A stretch of 64,000 nucleotides of DNA, taken from Echinicola soli (GTDB lineage: Bacteria > Bacteroidota > Bacteroidia > Cytophagales > Cyclobacteriaceae). The notes beneath the pieces are model-generated. The model was given only the letters and a program-made list of their open reading frames with translations. It was not told the origin of the DNA and searched no databases. Both the position numbers and the translations under genes were made by a program. The stretch covers positions 1,059,501 through 1,123,500 of the forward strand of contig NZ_CP041253.1 of the NCBI RefSeq assembly GCF_006575665.1. The letters are read 5' to 3'. The first letter of the stretch is position 1; each line of letters begins with the position of its first letter. Positions 27,397 to 35,301 of the stretch are shown here, piece after piece.

Positions 27397-27608
27397 CCAA
27401 AAGCATTGTCGTATAACCGGATGTCTCCCTTAGATACAAAAAACAGGCAACCGATTTATGAGATGATTTAAATTAGACACTGAAAGCTCAACTTATGCCT
27501 TATTGGTACAAACATGTATCATCCGATCAGGGCTTTATAGTGAAAGTTTAATAGAAAAGGTATAATTTTCAGGAATCATTAATTTATCACCTATAAACAT
27601 AAAATGAC

Positions 27609-28037
27609 ATGAAGGATAAGAAGAACAGCCTCACGAAAAAACAGTTTAAAGCGGTTACGAGAAAGTACAGGAGTGAAATCGGCAGTGGCAAGGCAGGTTT
27701 GGGCATAAAAGGGGAAATCACCAACCAAACCCGATGGATATGGTTTGACAGGGAACAGATCGAAAAAGTCCTCAAAAAGACCGATGGGAAGACAGGCGGT
27801 ATCAAGTTTTACTTTGGTGAATATGATGAAAGTTTTATCGAGGAGTTAGGCTCAAATTATGTAGGCAGAATGATGCTGGCGATGGTGCCTTGTGATCAAG
27901 ATGATTTAAATAAGAAGGCTGCTAACCTTAAGGGACTGGAGGCCATCGATTTTGAGGATGGTGATGACGAAGAGGAACAAGATGATGAAGAGGATGAGGC
28001 TGAAAATGGTGGAAGAATCTGCCCTCCAAATTGTTAG
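27609..28037 (+). CDS. Acidic protein with C-terminal CPPNC motif (unknown function)
   Basis: 142 residues, no signal peptide or membrane helix. It starts with a basic LTKKQFKAVTRKYRSEIG helix, has a central region with WIWFDREQIEKVL and GGIKFYFGEYDE, then a very acidic stretch (about residues 120-136, mostly Asp/Glu) and ends in GGRICPPNC. Small Bacteroidota proteins with a 'RIYYG' core and a C-terminal Cys-Pro-Pro-x-Cys tail are familiar to me as an uncharacterised group; this looks like one. The two Cys could bind metal or form a disulfide. It lies between two paralogous membrane proteins and is followed by a strong hairpin. Confidence 0.7.
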   Translation: MKDKKNSLTKKQFKAVTRKYRSEIGSGKAGLGIKGEITNQTRWIWFDREQIEKVLKKTDGKTGGIKFYFGEYDESFIEELGSNYVGRMMLAMVPCDQDDLNKKAANLKGLEAIDFEDGDDEEEQDDEEDEAENGGRICPPNC

Positions 28038-28137
28038 TCGGCGCATGATAAGACTGTAATCTATCCACGGAGGATTTTAAGCAGATATTAGCGAGGCGTC
28101 GCCATATATTATAAAAGATTTAACGATCTTTGATGGT

Positions 28138-28162
28138 GAATTGCCCGTCATTCGGGCAATTC
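28138..28162 (+). terminator. Perfect 10-bp hairpin after the CPPNC gene
   Basis: GAATTGCCCG (28138-28147), loop TCATT, CGGGCAATTC (28153-28162), then ATTGTTTT. Probably a terminator for the upstream gene or an attenuator before the membrane-protein/kinase genes, whose first ATG is 35 bp downstream. Confidence 0.8.
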
Positions 28163-28196
28163 ATTGTTTTAATCAGGATCATAATGCTATTTTTTT

Positions 28197-28859
28197 ATGG
28201 GATTTAGTGTTTATTTAATTTGTATTTTCCTGGGCTCCATCACCTGTGCAGGAGTATTTTTCCTCCGGGACCTGCAATCAAAAAGCACATCTTATAAGTT
28301 GCTTTTTGTGTTACTGCTTACCGTGCTCGTATTTGAGTATGTTGCCAACTACTTGGTTGAAAATCACAACCTTCCCAATTTGGTCGTTTACAATGTATTT
28401 TTTGTTTACCTGGAGACCATCCTCCTTGTGCTGTATTTTTATCGGCTGATGACCAAAAAGGGCAAGCAGCTGATCAGGGTTGGTTTGATCGGTTTTCTGA
28501 TGATTGGTGTGATAAACAGCTTGTACTTTCAGAGCATTACGGAGAAATTCCAAAATATCAGCTTCGCTGTAGCAGTGCTGCTGATCCTGTCATGCTGTAT
28601 TTGGTTTTTCTTCGACATCTTCCGCCTGAAGCGGTACCAAAATGTAAACATCCTCTCCGTTCCTGAGTTTTGGATTACGACTTCCATTCTGTTTTTCTAT
28701 AGTTCGGGTTTTGTTTATTTTATGCCCATCCGGTATTTTGATACTATGGAGATGCAATTGCTTGAATTATTGAGTAATGTAAACCGTTTTTTGGCTGGCT
28801 TGATGTACCTTATATTTGGGTTTGCATTTTATGCTCCCTTGGTATTTAAAAATGAGTAA
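28197..28859 (+). CDS. Seven-helix membrane protein, paralogue B (unknown function)
   Basis: 220 residues with about seven hydrophobic helices; same family and topology as the protein at 26731 (conserved VVYNVFFVYLE, SVPEFWI and the C-terminal NRFLAGLMYLIFGFAFYAP). Its 3' end overlaps or abuts the start of the histidine kinase gene, so the two are almost certainly co-translated. This suggests it senses a signal in the membrane for the kinase, which itself has only one membrane helix and no sensor domain. That role is inference. Confidence 0.75.
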   Translation: MGFSVYLICIFLGSITCAGVFFLRDLQSKSTSYKLLFVLLLTVLVFEYVANYLVENHNLPNLVVYNVFFVYLETILLVLYFYRLMTKKGKQLIRVGLIGFLMIGVINSLYFQSITEKFQNISFAVAVLLILSCCIWFFFDIFRLKRYQNVNILSVPEFWITTSILFFYSSGFVYFMPIRYFDTMEMQLLELLSNVNRFLAGLMYLIFGFAFYAPLVFKNE

Positions 28860-29619
28860 TATGAATTACGAGCCTACCCAGATTTTCTTCATAGTGCTCA
28901 GCGGGATTGTTTTGATGCTCCTGATGAGTGGGTTTATCATCGTGATGGTATTGCTCCACCGTCAGCAGCAGCTGCGTAACCGCCAAAAAATGGACAACCT
29001 TAGGGCGGAGTATGAAAAAACCATGCTAAAGGTAGAAAAGGAAATCCAGGACCAAACGCTTTCCTTTATCGGACAAGAGCTACATGATAATCTCGGCCAG
29101 ATATTGTCCCTGGCCAAATTAACCCTGAACAGTCCGGACGAAGAAAACTACTCAGAGGGTAAACGCTTGATAAACCACGCCATTAAGGAAGTGCGTTCCC
29201 TGTCCAAGCGGCTTAATCTGGATTGGGTAAAAGAAGTAAGTTTACTGGATTTTATCAGTGGAGAACTCCAGAAAATCGAAAACTTCGGCTTTTGTAAGAC
29301 GCAGTTTGAAACAGATGTGGAACCCATAGAGCTGGACCTGGATAAAAAGCTCGTGCTGATCCGCATCATCCAAGAATGCCTGAACAATATTATGAAGCAC
29401 GCCGAACCGTCGGTTATTTATATTTCGCTGGCACAGAAAAAGGATTCTTTAAGCATAACCGTGAAGGATGACGGGAAAGGGTTTGATGTGGATGATAAAT
29501 CCAAAGGAATGGGGCTTCACAACCTAAAATCGCGCATAGAAACCATTGGCGGAAAATTAATCCTCTCTTCCATCATTGGAATCGGAACAGAAATCAAACT
29601 TTTATTGCCGTTTGAATAG
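28852..29619 (+). CDS. Sensor histidine kinase (HisKA_3 / NarX-type)
   Basis: 255 residues. One N-terminal transmembrane helix (IFFIVLSGIVLMLLMSGFII, ~11-30), a coiled coil (~40-70), then the HisKA_3 phosphoacceptor His78 in GQELHDNLGQ. The ATPase domain follows with the N-box IQECLNNIMKHA, DDGKGFD and GMGLHNLKSRIE. There is no periplasmic or PAS/GAF sensor. The ATG at 28852 overlaps the upstream membrane-protein gene by 8 bp; an ATG at 28861 is an alternative just past its stop. Its cognate regulator is probably the NarL-type gene 155 bp downstream. Confidence 0.9.
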   Translation: MSNMNYEPTQIFFIVLSGIVLMLLMSGFIIVMVLLHRQQQLRNRQKMDNLRAEYEKTMLKVEKEIQDQTLSFIGQELHDNLGQILSLAKLTLNSPDEENYSEGKRLINHAIKEVRSLSKRLNLDWVKEVSLLDFISGELQKIENFGFCKTQFETDVEPIELDLDKKLVLIRIIQECLNNIMKHAEPSVIYISLAQKKDSLSITVKDDGKGFDVDDKSKGMGLHNLKSRIETIGGKLILSSIIGIGTEIKLLLPFE

Positions 29620-29774
29620 ATAAAAGTTAAATTAGTAGCTGCAAACACCCTAAATGGCTTGAATCGATAATCACTGGCACTCTTTTCCTGGTAGATTATT
29701 AGGGAAAGAGATATATTTTCCTTTGAGCAGTAAAGTTTGTAAAATCAATACTAAGAGATCTCACCAACCAAAAG

Positions 29775-30401
29775 ATGATTCGAGTAGTTTTAGCTGACGA
29801 CCATAAAATGTTTGCCAAGGGCATTGCAAACCTTCTAGAAAAAGAGGAGGATATCCAGGTGATGGGTGTTTTTAACAACGGCAAAGACCTCGTGGAGTTT
29901 TTGAAAAACAAAAAAGTGGATTTGGTGCTTACCGATATGAACATGCCTGGCATGGATGGATTGGCAGCAATTCAGCAAATCAACAAAGAAAAAATCAGCA
30001 CCAAACTCATCGTGCTCTCAATGTATGATGATGAGGATATCTTTAAAAAATGCCAAAAGCAGGGAGTGGACGGCTATGTGCTGAAAGATGCCGATCCTGA
30101 CGAACTGATCTACACCATTAGGGAAGTGATCAACGGCCATCATGTAATGCACTTCCAGCGGGTGCTGAAGCAAGTGGACGAAGACCAGTATTATGATGCT
30201 TTTAAACAAAAATTCAAGCTCTCCCGAAGGGAACTTCAGATTCTCTCATTGATTAAAGATGGACATACCAATCAGTCCATTGCGGATGAACTTTTCCTGA
30301 GTATATTTACCGTGGAGACCCATAGAAAAAATATCCATCATAAACTTGGCGTAAATACAGTCGTGGAACTGATGAAGAAAGCCATGGAAATGAACCTGTA
30401 A
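29775..30401 (+). CDS. NarL/LuxR-type response regulator
   Basis: 208 residues. Receiver domain at 1-120 with acidic pocket ADDH (7-10), phospho-acceptor Asp54 in LTDMNMPGMDG, and Lys in YVLKDAD. A LuxR-type helix-turn-helix is at ~145-205 (LSRRELQILSLIKDGHTNQSIADELFLSIFTVETHRKN in parts). It fits as partner of the HisKA_3 kinase directly upstream. Its stop codon is followed without any gap by the ATG of the oxidoreductase gene, so the two are coupled. Confidence 0.93.
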   Translation: MIRVVLADDHKMFAKGIANLLEKEEDIQVMGVFNNGKDLVEFLKNKKVDLVLTDMNMPGMDGLAAIQQINKEKISTKLIVLSMYDDEDIFKKCQKQGVDGYVLKDADPDELIYTIREVINGHHVMHFQRVLKQVDEDQYYDAFKQKFKLSRRELQILSLIKDGHTNQSIADELFLSIFTVETHRKNIHHKLGVNTVVELMKKAMEMNL

Positions 30402-31433
30402 ATGACACAACCTCTTAAAACAGGACTTGTAGGATTTGGCAAAGTCGCCCAGACCATGCATGCTCCTTTGATTCACCGAGAACCTTTACTTGAGCTGACC
30501 GCAGTGGTGGAGCGGCACCATCAATACTCAAAAGAGAAATACCCTAATGTCACCGTTTACAAAAGTCTAGAAGAACTTCTTGCTAAAGCGGAGGTAGACC
30601 TGATCGTCATCTGTACGCCAAATGAGTATCATTTTCCGCAAGCCAAGATGGCATTGGAAGCGGGTAAGCACGTGGTGGTGGATAAGCCTATCACGGTCAC
30701 CTCATCCGAAGCTGAAGCACTCGTGGCATTGGCCAAAAAGCAAGGGATGCTGCTTTCTGCCTTCCAAAACCGACGATGGGATGGAGATTTTCAGACTATC
30801 ATCAAACTGCTCGAAGAAGAGACATTGGGAAGGATCGTTCATTTCGAATCACACTTTGACCGCTTCAGGCCTGAGCCCAATGACAACTGGCGTGAAAAGG
30901 AAGTACCAGGAAGTGGTATCCTCTATGATCTGGGAGCACACCTGATCGATCAGGCATTATTGCTATTTGGGCAGCCTACTTGGATCTATGCAGAGATATT
31001 AAAGCAACGTAAGGGCGTCGAAGCTGATGATTTTTTTGACCTTACACTGATGTATCCCGAGACCAAGGTAAGGCTAAGTGCCAGCATCTTGATGAATGCA
31101 CCGTTGCCGAAGTTTTTGGTGCTGGGCGAAAAAGGCAGCTATAGCAAATACGGCCTGGATGTCCAAGAGGCTGCCTTTAAGGCCGGCGTAGTTCCCGGGA
31201 GCGAGAATTGGGGCGTGGAAGATGCTTCCTCCTATGGGAACGTTTACCTTGAAGGCAAACACTTTTCCTATCCTACTGTCAATGGCAATTATTTGGCCTA
31301 TTATGAGAATATTGCTGAATCCATCCAAGGAAAAGCTTCCTTAAAAGTAAAGCCCGAGGAGGCAATCCAAGTGCTGAAAGTCATCGAAGCAGCCCAGCAA
31401 AGCCATGCTGAAGGAAAGCGGATTTTCCTCTAA
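30402..31433 (+). CDS. Gfo/Idh/MocA family oxidoreductase (cytosolic)
   Basis: 343 residues. N-terminal Rossmann domain with GLVGFGKVAQTMHAP (residues ~8-22) and the family's catalytic stretch HVVVDKPITV (~residue 92) where the Lys-Pro pair sits. The C-terminal domain (~125-340) forms the open beta sheet that binds substrate; HLIDQALLLFG is typical of the YvaA/YdgJ-like group. It oxidises a sugar or inositol derivative with NAD(P)+, substrate unknown. No signal peptide. It begins one base after the response-regulator stop codon. Confidence 0.9.
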   Translation: MTQPLKTGLVGFGKVAQTMHAPLIHREPLLELTAVVERHHQYSKEKYPNVTVYKSLEELLAKAEVDLIVICTPNEYHFPQAKMALEAGKHVVVDKPITVTSSEAEALVALAKKQGMLLSAFQNRRWDGDFQTIIKLLEEETLGRIVHFESHFDRFRPEPNDNWREKEVPGSGILYDLGAHLIDQALLLFGQPTWIYAEILKQRKGVEADDFFDLTLMYPETKVRLSASILMNAPLPKFLVLGEKGSYSKYGLDVQEAAFKAGVVPGSENWGVEDASSYGNVYLEGKHFSYPTVNGNYLAYYENIAESIQGKASLKVKPEEAIQVLKVIEAAQQSHAEGKRIFL

Positions 31434-31528
31434 TCAGGACTGCGATGAGCAAGGAAGTGTTGCAAATCCCAAAATGCCTGCCGACGTTAGATGGAAGTAT
31501 TCCTGATCAAGTAATATTCAGGGAATGT

Positions 31529-31645
31529 TCATCTTTGTGCCATAAAAATGGAAGCTACGAAGTCGCCAAGACACGAAGTGTTTTGTAGGTGGATTCCAAA
31601 TTTCATGGAAAACAAACAGCTTTGGGTCTTGGAATCTTTGTGGCA
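31529..31645 (-). repeat. Solo, diverged copy of the tandem-array head repeat
   Basis: 31551-31578 read on the minus strand begins CTTCGTGTCTTGGCGACTTC and closely matches the head of the 2.1-4.5 kb array unit, differing at about 5 of 28 positions. A second arm CTTTGGGTCTTGG...CTTTGTGGC lies at 31620-31644, so the element is again an inverted repeat. The array tail (CAGTACACCTAGCCCC) is absent. Confidence 0.65.
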
Positions 31646-31825
31646 AAAAAACAAAAAGGAAATCCTTTTAAAATAAAGGGATTCATGCCCTCAACTTTTT
31701 CGCTTGCCTCCTTTTTAGCACCAAGCAATATTTCTGGAAGATGAGAGATTTCCAGGTGGTTTTGGTAAGCATATTTCTCTTTGATTTAGCAATAGGAATG
31801 TGTAGATTATAAAATCAGTATAAAT

Positions 31826-31935
31826 CCGTCATTGCGAATGCAGAGCAACGGAGTGAAGCGATCCCGTATCTGAAAACGGGATTGCCACGTTCCCGATAGC
31901 TCGGGACAGGCTATACTTCCTCGCAAGGACGGTAT
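31826..31935. repeat. 'cattgcgaa' palindromic intergenic repeat
   Basis: Starts CCGTCATTGCGAATGCAGAG and ends CCTCGCAAGGACGG, so the ends are inverted; inside are GAGTGAAGCGATCCCG and CCCGATAGCTCGGGA, which also pairs with itself. Same family as 51073-51165. Confidence 0.7.
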
Positions 31936-32046
31936 TTTAAATCGCGTTTATTATAAAAAATCAGCGCAAATCTTATTAATCTGCATCATCTGCGTGCTAT
32001 CAAAACCAACCCTAATCCTCCCAACTTTTCCGCTTGATCCCCAAAA

Positions 32047-32472
32047 TCACTGAGCCGCCTTGCTTTCCACGCGGTTTTTCAGCGCCCTATTCATCGCTTC
32101 AAATCCATCATTTGTGGTGGTAAGAAGCTTTTTTTTGAACAATGGAACCAGCAATCCGCTGAATGTTTCACTATGCAAAAACAGGGTGCAGTCATTGTCA
32201 GCAGCTTGGAGCTGGAAGCTGTGCTCGCCATCGAATAGCCCTTTTATCAGCAACTTTCCTCGCCAACGGAATTCCCTGTTTGGTTTTAGGGCCAAGACTG
32301 TAGGAGTAAAGGTCATGCCTGGTAGTTTTACCTTGATCCTCTTACCTTCGGCCACCTCACCGGACAGGGACTGCACAAAAGGGTTCCACTGGGGATATTG
32401 CTTTGTGTCCATTAATACTTTCCAGACCTCCTGCGGTTTGGCGCTAATGTGAATGTGGGTTGCTATTTTCAT
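32047..32472 (-). CDS. SRPBCC domain protein
   Basis: 141 residues spanning a single START/Bet v1-like (SRPBCC) fold: the N-terminal strand HIHISAKPQEVWKVLMDTKQYPQWNPF is characteristic, followed by curved-sheet strands and the long C-terminal helix (GFEAMNRALKNRV). Such proteins bind hydrophobic ligands; the ligand is unknown. It lies 61 bp downstream of the Crp/Fnr regulator on the same strand and may be co-transcribed with it. Confidence 0.85.
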   Translation of the reverse strand: MKIATHIHISAKPQEVWKVLMDTKQYPQWNPFVQSLSGEVAEGKRIKVKLPGMTFTPTVLALKPNREFRWRGKLLIKGLFDGEHSFQLQAADNDCTLFLHSETFSGLLVPLFKKKLLTTTNDGFEAMNRALKNRVESKAAQ

Positions 32473-32533
32473 GCCTTGTTACTTTGATCATCACAAAAGT
32501 CAGGAGAAACCCGTAGGATTATCTTGATCTAGA

Positions 32534-33124
32534 TCAAGAATTATAATTTTTTCTGATTCTGCTGAGCGTTTCAGGTGCCATGCCGATCATGGAGGCCAAG
32601 TAATGCAGGGGCACTTCATTGAACAAGGGCTTCTTCAATTGAAAAAGCTGATGGTAACGCTCTTCCGCGGTCAGGGCCAGAAAGCCAAAAATCCTGTCCT
32701 CCAGGGTCATGAAACATTTGGCAATGAACAGTTTCTCTATTTCCGGCCACTGGGGAATTTCACTGGAAAGGGAGGAGTATGCTTGCTTGTTGATGGTATA
32801 TAGCTCACACGCTGATATGGACTGAATATGGCGTCTAGCTGCTTTTCCAAAGACCAAACTGCCCAAGTCAGTAGTGAATTCCCCCTTCGAACTTATCCAC
32901 TGGGTGACTTCCTTCCCATTTTCTGCCGTTTCATAAATCCTCAGGTAGCCGCTTTTTATAAAGCTGAGTTTTTCACATGGCTTTCCCGACCGGGCAAAAA
33001 ACTCCCCTTTCCCAAGTGTTTCCAGCTGGAACAAGTCAGCTAATTTCTCAAGCTGGTCAGTTGTTAGGGAAAAGTAATTGCTGAGGTAATTTTGGAGCTC
33101 AGTCTTGGTTTCATGTGTTGACAT
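32534..33124 (-). CDS. Crp/Fnr family transcriptional regulator
   Basis: 196 residues. A cyclic-nucleotide-binding-like jelly roll (residues ~20-115; GKGEFFARSGKPCEKLSFIKSG in parts) is followed by a dimer helix and a short winged-helix region ending LASMIGMAPETLSRIRK, where the recognition helix lies. There is no Fnr-type Cys cluster, and the canonical cAMP-binding RxS is not obvious, so the ligand is unknown. This short form is common in Bacteroidota and often regulates the neighbouring gene, here the SRPBCC protein. Confidence 0.88.
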   Translation of the reverse strand: MSTHETKTELQNYLSNYFSLTTDQLEKLADLFQLETLGKGEFFARSGKPCEKLSFIKSGYLRIYETAENGKEVTQWISSKGEFTTDLGSLVFGKAARRHIQSISACELYTINKQAYSSLSSEIPQWPEIEKLFIAKCFMTLEDRIFGFLALTAEERYHQLFQLKKPLFNEVPLHYLASMIGMAPETLSRIRKNYNS

Positions 33125-33575
33125 ACCCGTTGGCCATTGATAGGTGAAATATAGGGATTTTAATAAAAATTATATGAGTCTCCGTAATCATACATGTAGC
33201 CAAACATAATTGAATAAATTGTGTTTCCGTCCTTTTATTCAGGTGTAAAATTACTTTCAATAGATCTTCATGAATGCTACGCATTTCCATTGATGAAAAG
33301 GACGGAAAATCCAGTCCGGTGGTAAGCCCTTTAAATTGGGAAGGACACGTTTTCCAGTGAGGACAATACGCTACCTAATTTAATCTAAGAAAACTGCTCC
33401 GGCCTGCTCATTTTTCTTAAACCGGCATCACCAAGGGACTTCCTTAACCTTCGAAATCGCATTTTGTAATGGTACCACTACGTGTAAAATTACGGATAAT
33501 CAATAAAAATTATGTGCTCGGAGTAGCGATTGGTCTATATTTTGCGTAATTATAGAAACAATAAACACTTTTATC
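33125..33575. other. 451-bp gene-free interval with long inverted repeat
   Basis: Divergent promoter region between the Crp/Fnr gene and the NlpE-like lipoprotein gene. A perfect 13-bp inverted repeat, TTTCCGTCCTTTT (33224-33236) and AAAAGGACGGAAA (33296-33308), encloses 59 bp. No open frame is supported. A TATATTTTG stretch ~36 bp before the lipoprotein ATG is close to, but not a perfect, -7 box. Confidence 0.6.
33224..33308. repeat. 13-bp perfect inverted repeat spanning 85 bp
   Basis: Arms TTTCCGTCCTTTT and AAAAGGACGGAAA at the ends of the interval; the interior has no further strong pairing. Could be a small palindromic element or a pair of regulator sites in a divergent promoter. Confidence 0.6.
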
Positions 33576-34637
33576 ATGAAGCAGTTACTTTATGGAAGTT
33601 TTTTGAGTCTTGTGCTATTAAGTGCTTGTACCAAAGAAAAGTCTGAATTGCCAACAGGCACTTTTTATACCGTTTTGCCTTGTGCCGATTGCCCAGGGAT
33701 CAGTTATGCGCTTGATTTGAAAGCCGATTCCAGCTATTCCGAAAGGATGGTCTATCAGGAAAGGAGTGAGCAAGTCTCCGAGCATAGCGGCCATCTTTCC
33801 TTCCGGGATGACCACGTGTTGGTACTGGACAAGGAAGAAAAAGAAGGCATGCGCCTCTTTAAAATCCATGGTGACAGCCTACAAATGCTGGACATAGAGG
33901 GCAAGCCAATCGAAAGTCCTTTTGCCGACCGCTATTTCCTGACCAAGGAAAAGCCAGAGGAATTCAATATGAAACTTAAGGAGAAGTCTTTTGTAGGTTT
34001 TAAGGCCAGAGGAAATGAACCTTTCTGGTCGTTGGAGATGGATTTCAGCAAACAAATGGTCTTTAAGCCCATGGAAGGCGAACCGCTCATCACACCCATC
34101 CCGAAACCGGTTAGACCGCAAGATGTAAATGCCGTTAGCTATCGGGCAGAAACAGAAAAGGGAACACTTCACGTGACAGTATTCCGTAGAAAATGTCAAG
34201 ATACCATGTCTGGAGAGGAATTTGGATATGAAGTAAACGTACGCGTCAAGCAAGGCAAAGACAGTGAATTTCGTGACTATTCTGGCTGCGGAGACTATCA
34301 AGGGGATTATCGCCTAAATGACATTTGGGCCCTAGAGACCCTAAATGGCGAACAACTAATCAAAGACGGAAAGACTCCCAATCTAGAGTTTAACTTGATG
34401 GAAAACCGCTTTTATGGATTTGGTGGATGTAATAGGTTCAGCGGTGCAATTTCCATTAACAAGCAGCAAGTCAGTTTTACCAAAGCAGCAACGACCGAAA
34501 TGGCCTGTCCAAATTTGGAAGCAGAGGGGATTTTTATGCAGCATATTACCGACCAAACGTATGATTTTAAGATCGATGGACTAAAGTTAACGCTTAGCAA
34601 TGACCAAGCCATTATGGTCTTTCGAAAAATTGATTGA
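33576..34637 (+). CDS. Lipoprotein with NlpE-like, COG3650 and META domains
   Basis: 353 residues. A lipoprotein signal ends at Cys18 (LVLLSAC). Three domains follow in order: an NlpE N-terminal-like domain (~25-125) with the CxxC pair Cys36/Cys39 in VLPCADCPG; a COG3650-type domain (~140-245) marked by ARGNEPFWSLEM and a later Cys pair; and a C-terminal META/HslJ domain (~250-350) with GFGGCNRFSG and TTEMACPNLEAEG. NlpE senses envelope stress and lipoprotein or copper problems in enteric bacteria, and HslJ-type META domains occur in heat-shock lipoproteins. Having all three in one chain suggests an envelope stress sensor; that is inference. Confidence 0.85.
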   Translation: MKQLLYGSFLSLVLLSACTKEKSELPTGTFYTVLPCADCPGISYALDLKADSSYSERMVYQERSEQVSEHSGHLSFRDDHVLVLDKEEKEGMRLFKIHGDSLQMLDIEGKPIESPFADRYFLTKEKPEEFNMKLKEKSFVGFKARGNEPFWSLEMDFSKQMVFKPMEGEPLITPIPKPVRPQDVNAVSYRAETEKGTLHVTVFRRKCQDTMSGEEFGYEVNVRVKQGKDSEFRDYSGCGDYQGDYRLNDIWALETLNGEQLIKDGKTPNLEFNLMENRFYGFGGCNRFSGAISINKQQVSFTKAATTEMACPNLEAEGIFMQHITDQTYDFKIDGLKLTLSNDQAIMVFRKID

Positions 34638-34647
34638 TAGGGTATGG

Positions 34648-35184
34648 TTAAAATCGCTTACAAAAACCGACCGCTAAGTTCCAGGTATTATAGCCTTTTT
34701 TGATGTCAAGGGCAAAGGACGGGATGAACTCCCACTGCTGTCCCATTTCTACCGAGTATTCAGTTCCTATTCTAATGACAGGCAAGTTTTCATGCTTCTC
34801 CAGCTCGATTCCTCCCCCTCCAAAAACCGACCAATGCTCCATCAGTTCATAATTGGCAATCAGTGCAAAAAGCATGGACCGCTCCCGCTCTAAGTTTTCG
34901 TCCCGAATGATGTAATGCTCCAATTCCCAATCCCACATTAAACCAACTTCCCAACGCTCGTGTACCTTTCTGAAATAATCAAATCCAATGGCAGGCACAA
35001 AAAAACCCCCATCAGATTCAGCCTCATCTAAATCATCAGCTTGCGGAATCCACGTATAACCTAAGGAAAACACTACCCTGTTGAGCGTTGCGGTTTCCGC
35101 TGGCTCAGCTTCCTCTTGGGCCATGACCTGACCTCCAAAAAACATAAAAAGGAAAATGATGGAAAGCAGGAATTTATAAGTCAT
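34648..35184 (-). CDS. Predicted outer-membrane beta-barrel protein
   Basis: 178 residues, family not recognised. Signal peptide MTYKFLLSIIFLFMFFGGQVMA, cleavage before QEE. The mature part has alternating strands with aromatic ends (RVVFSLGYTWIP, WEVGLMWDWELEHY, NTWNLAVGFCKRF), and the C-terminal Phe typical of outer-membrane barrels. Convergent with the lipoprotein gene, only 10 bp between the stop codons. Confidence 0.7.
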   Translation of the reverse strand: MTYKFLLSIIFLFMFFGGQVMAQEEAEPAETATLNRVVFSLGYTWIPQADDLDEAESDGGFFVPAIGFDYFRKVHERWEVGLMWDWELEHYIIRDENLERERSMLFALIANYELMEHWSVFGGGGIELEKHENLPVIRIGTEYSVEMGQQWEFIPSFALDIKKGYNTWNLAVGFCKRF

Positions 35185-35301
35185 GACGGCGCATTTAAGT
35201 ATAGTGGCAAATCGAGATACGATCCCTAAAATAAATATTTGCCCGCTAAAAATCAGTAAAAATATCAGTTTGGATAGGCTATTGGATAATTCTTTGCAAA
35301 C

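Larger units (their letters stand above)
31434..32046. other. 613-bp gene-free interval between convergent genes, filled by repeats
   Basis: Contains a diverged solo copy of the tandem-array repeat (31529-31645) and an intergenic palindrome (31826-31935); the rest has no supported open frame. It separates the plus-strand oxidoreductase from the minus-strand SRPBCC gene. Confidence 0.6.
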
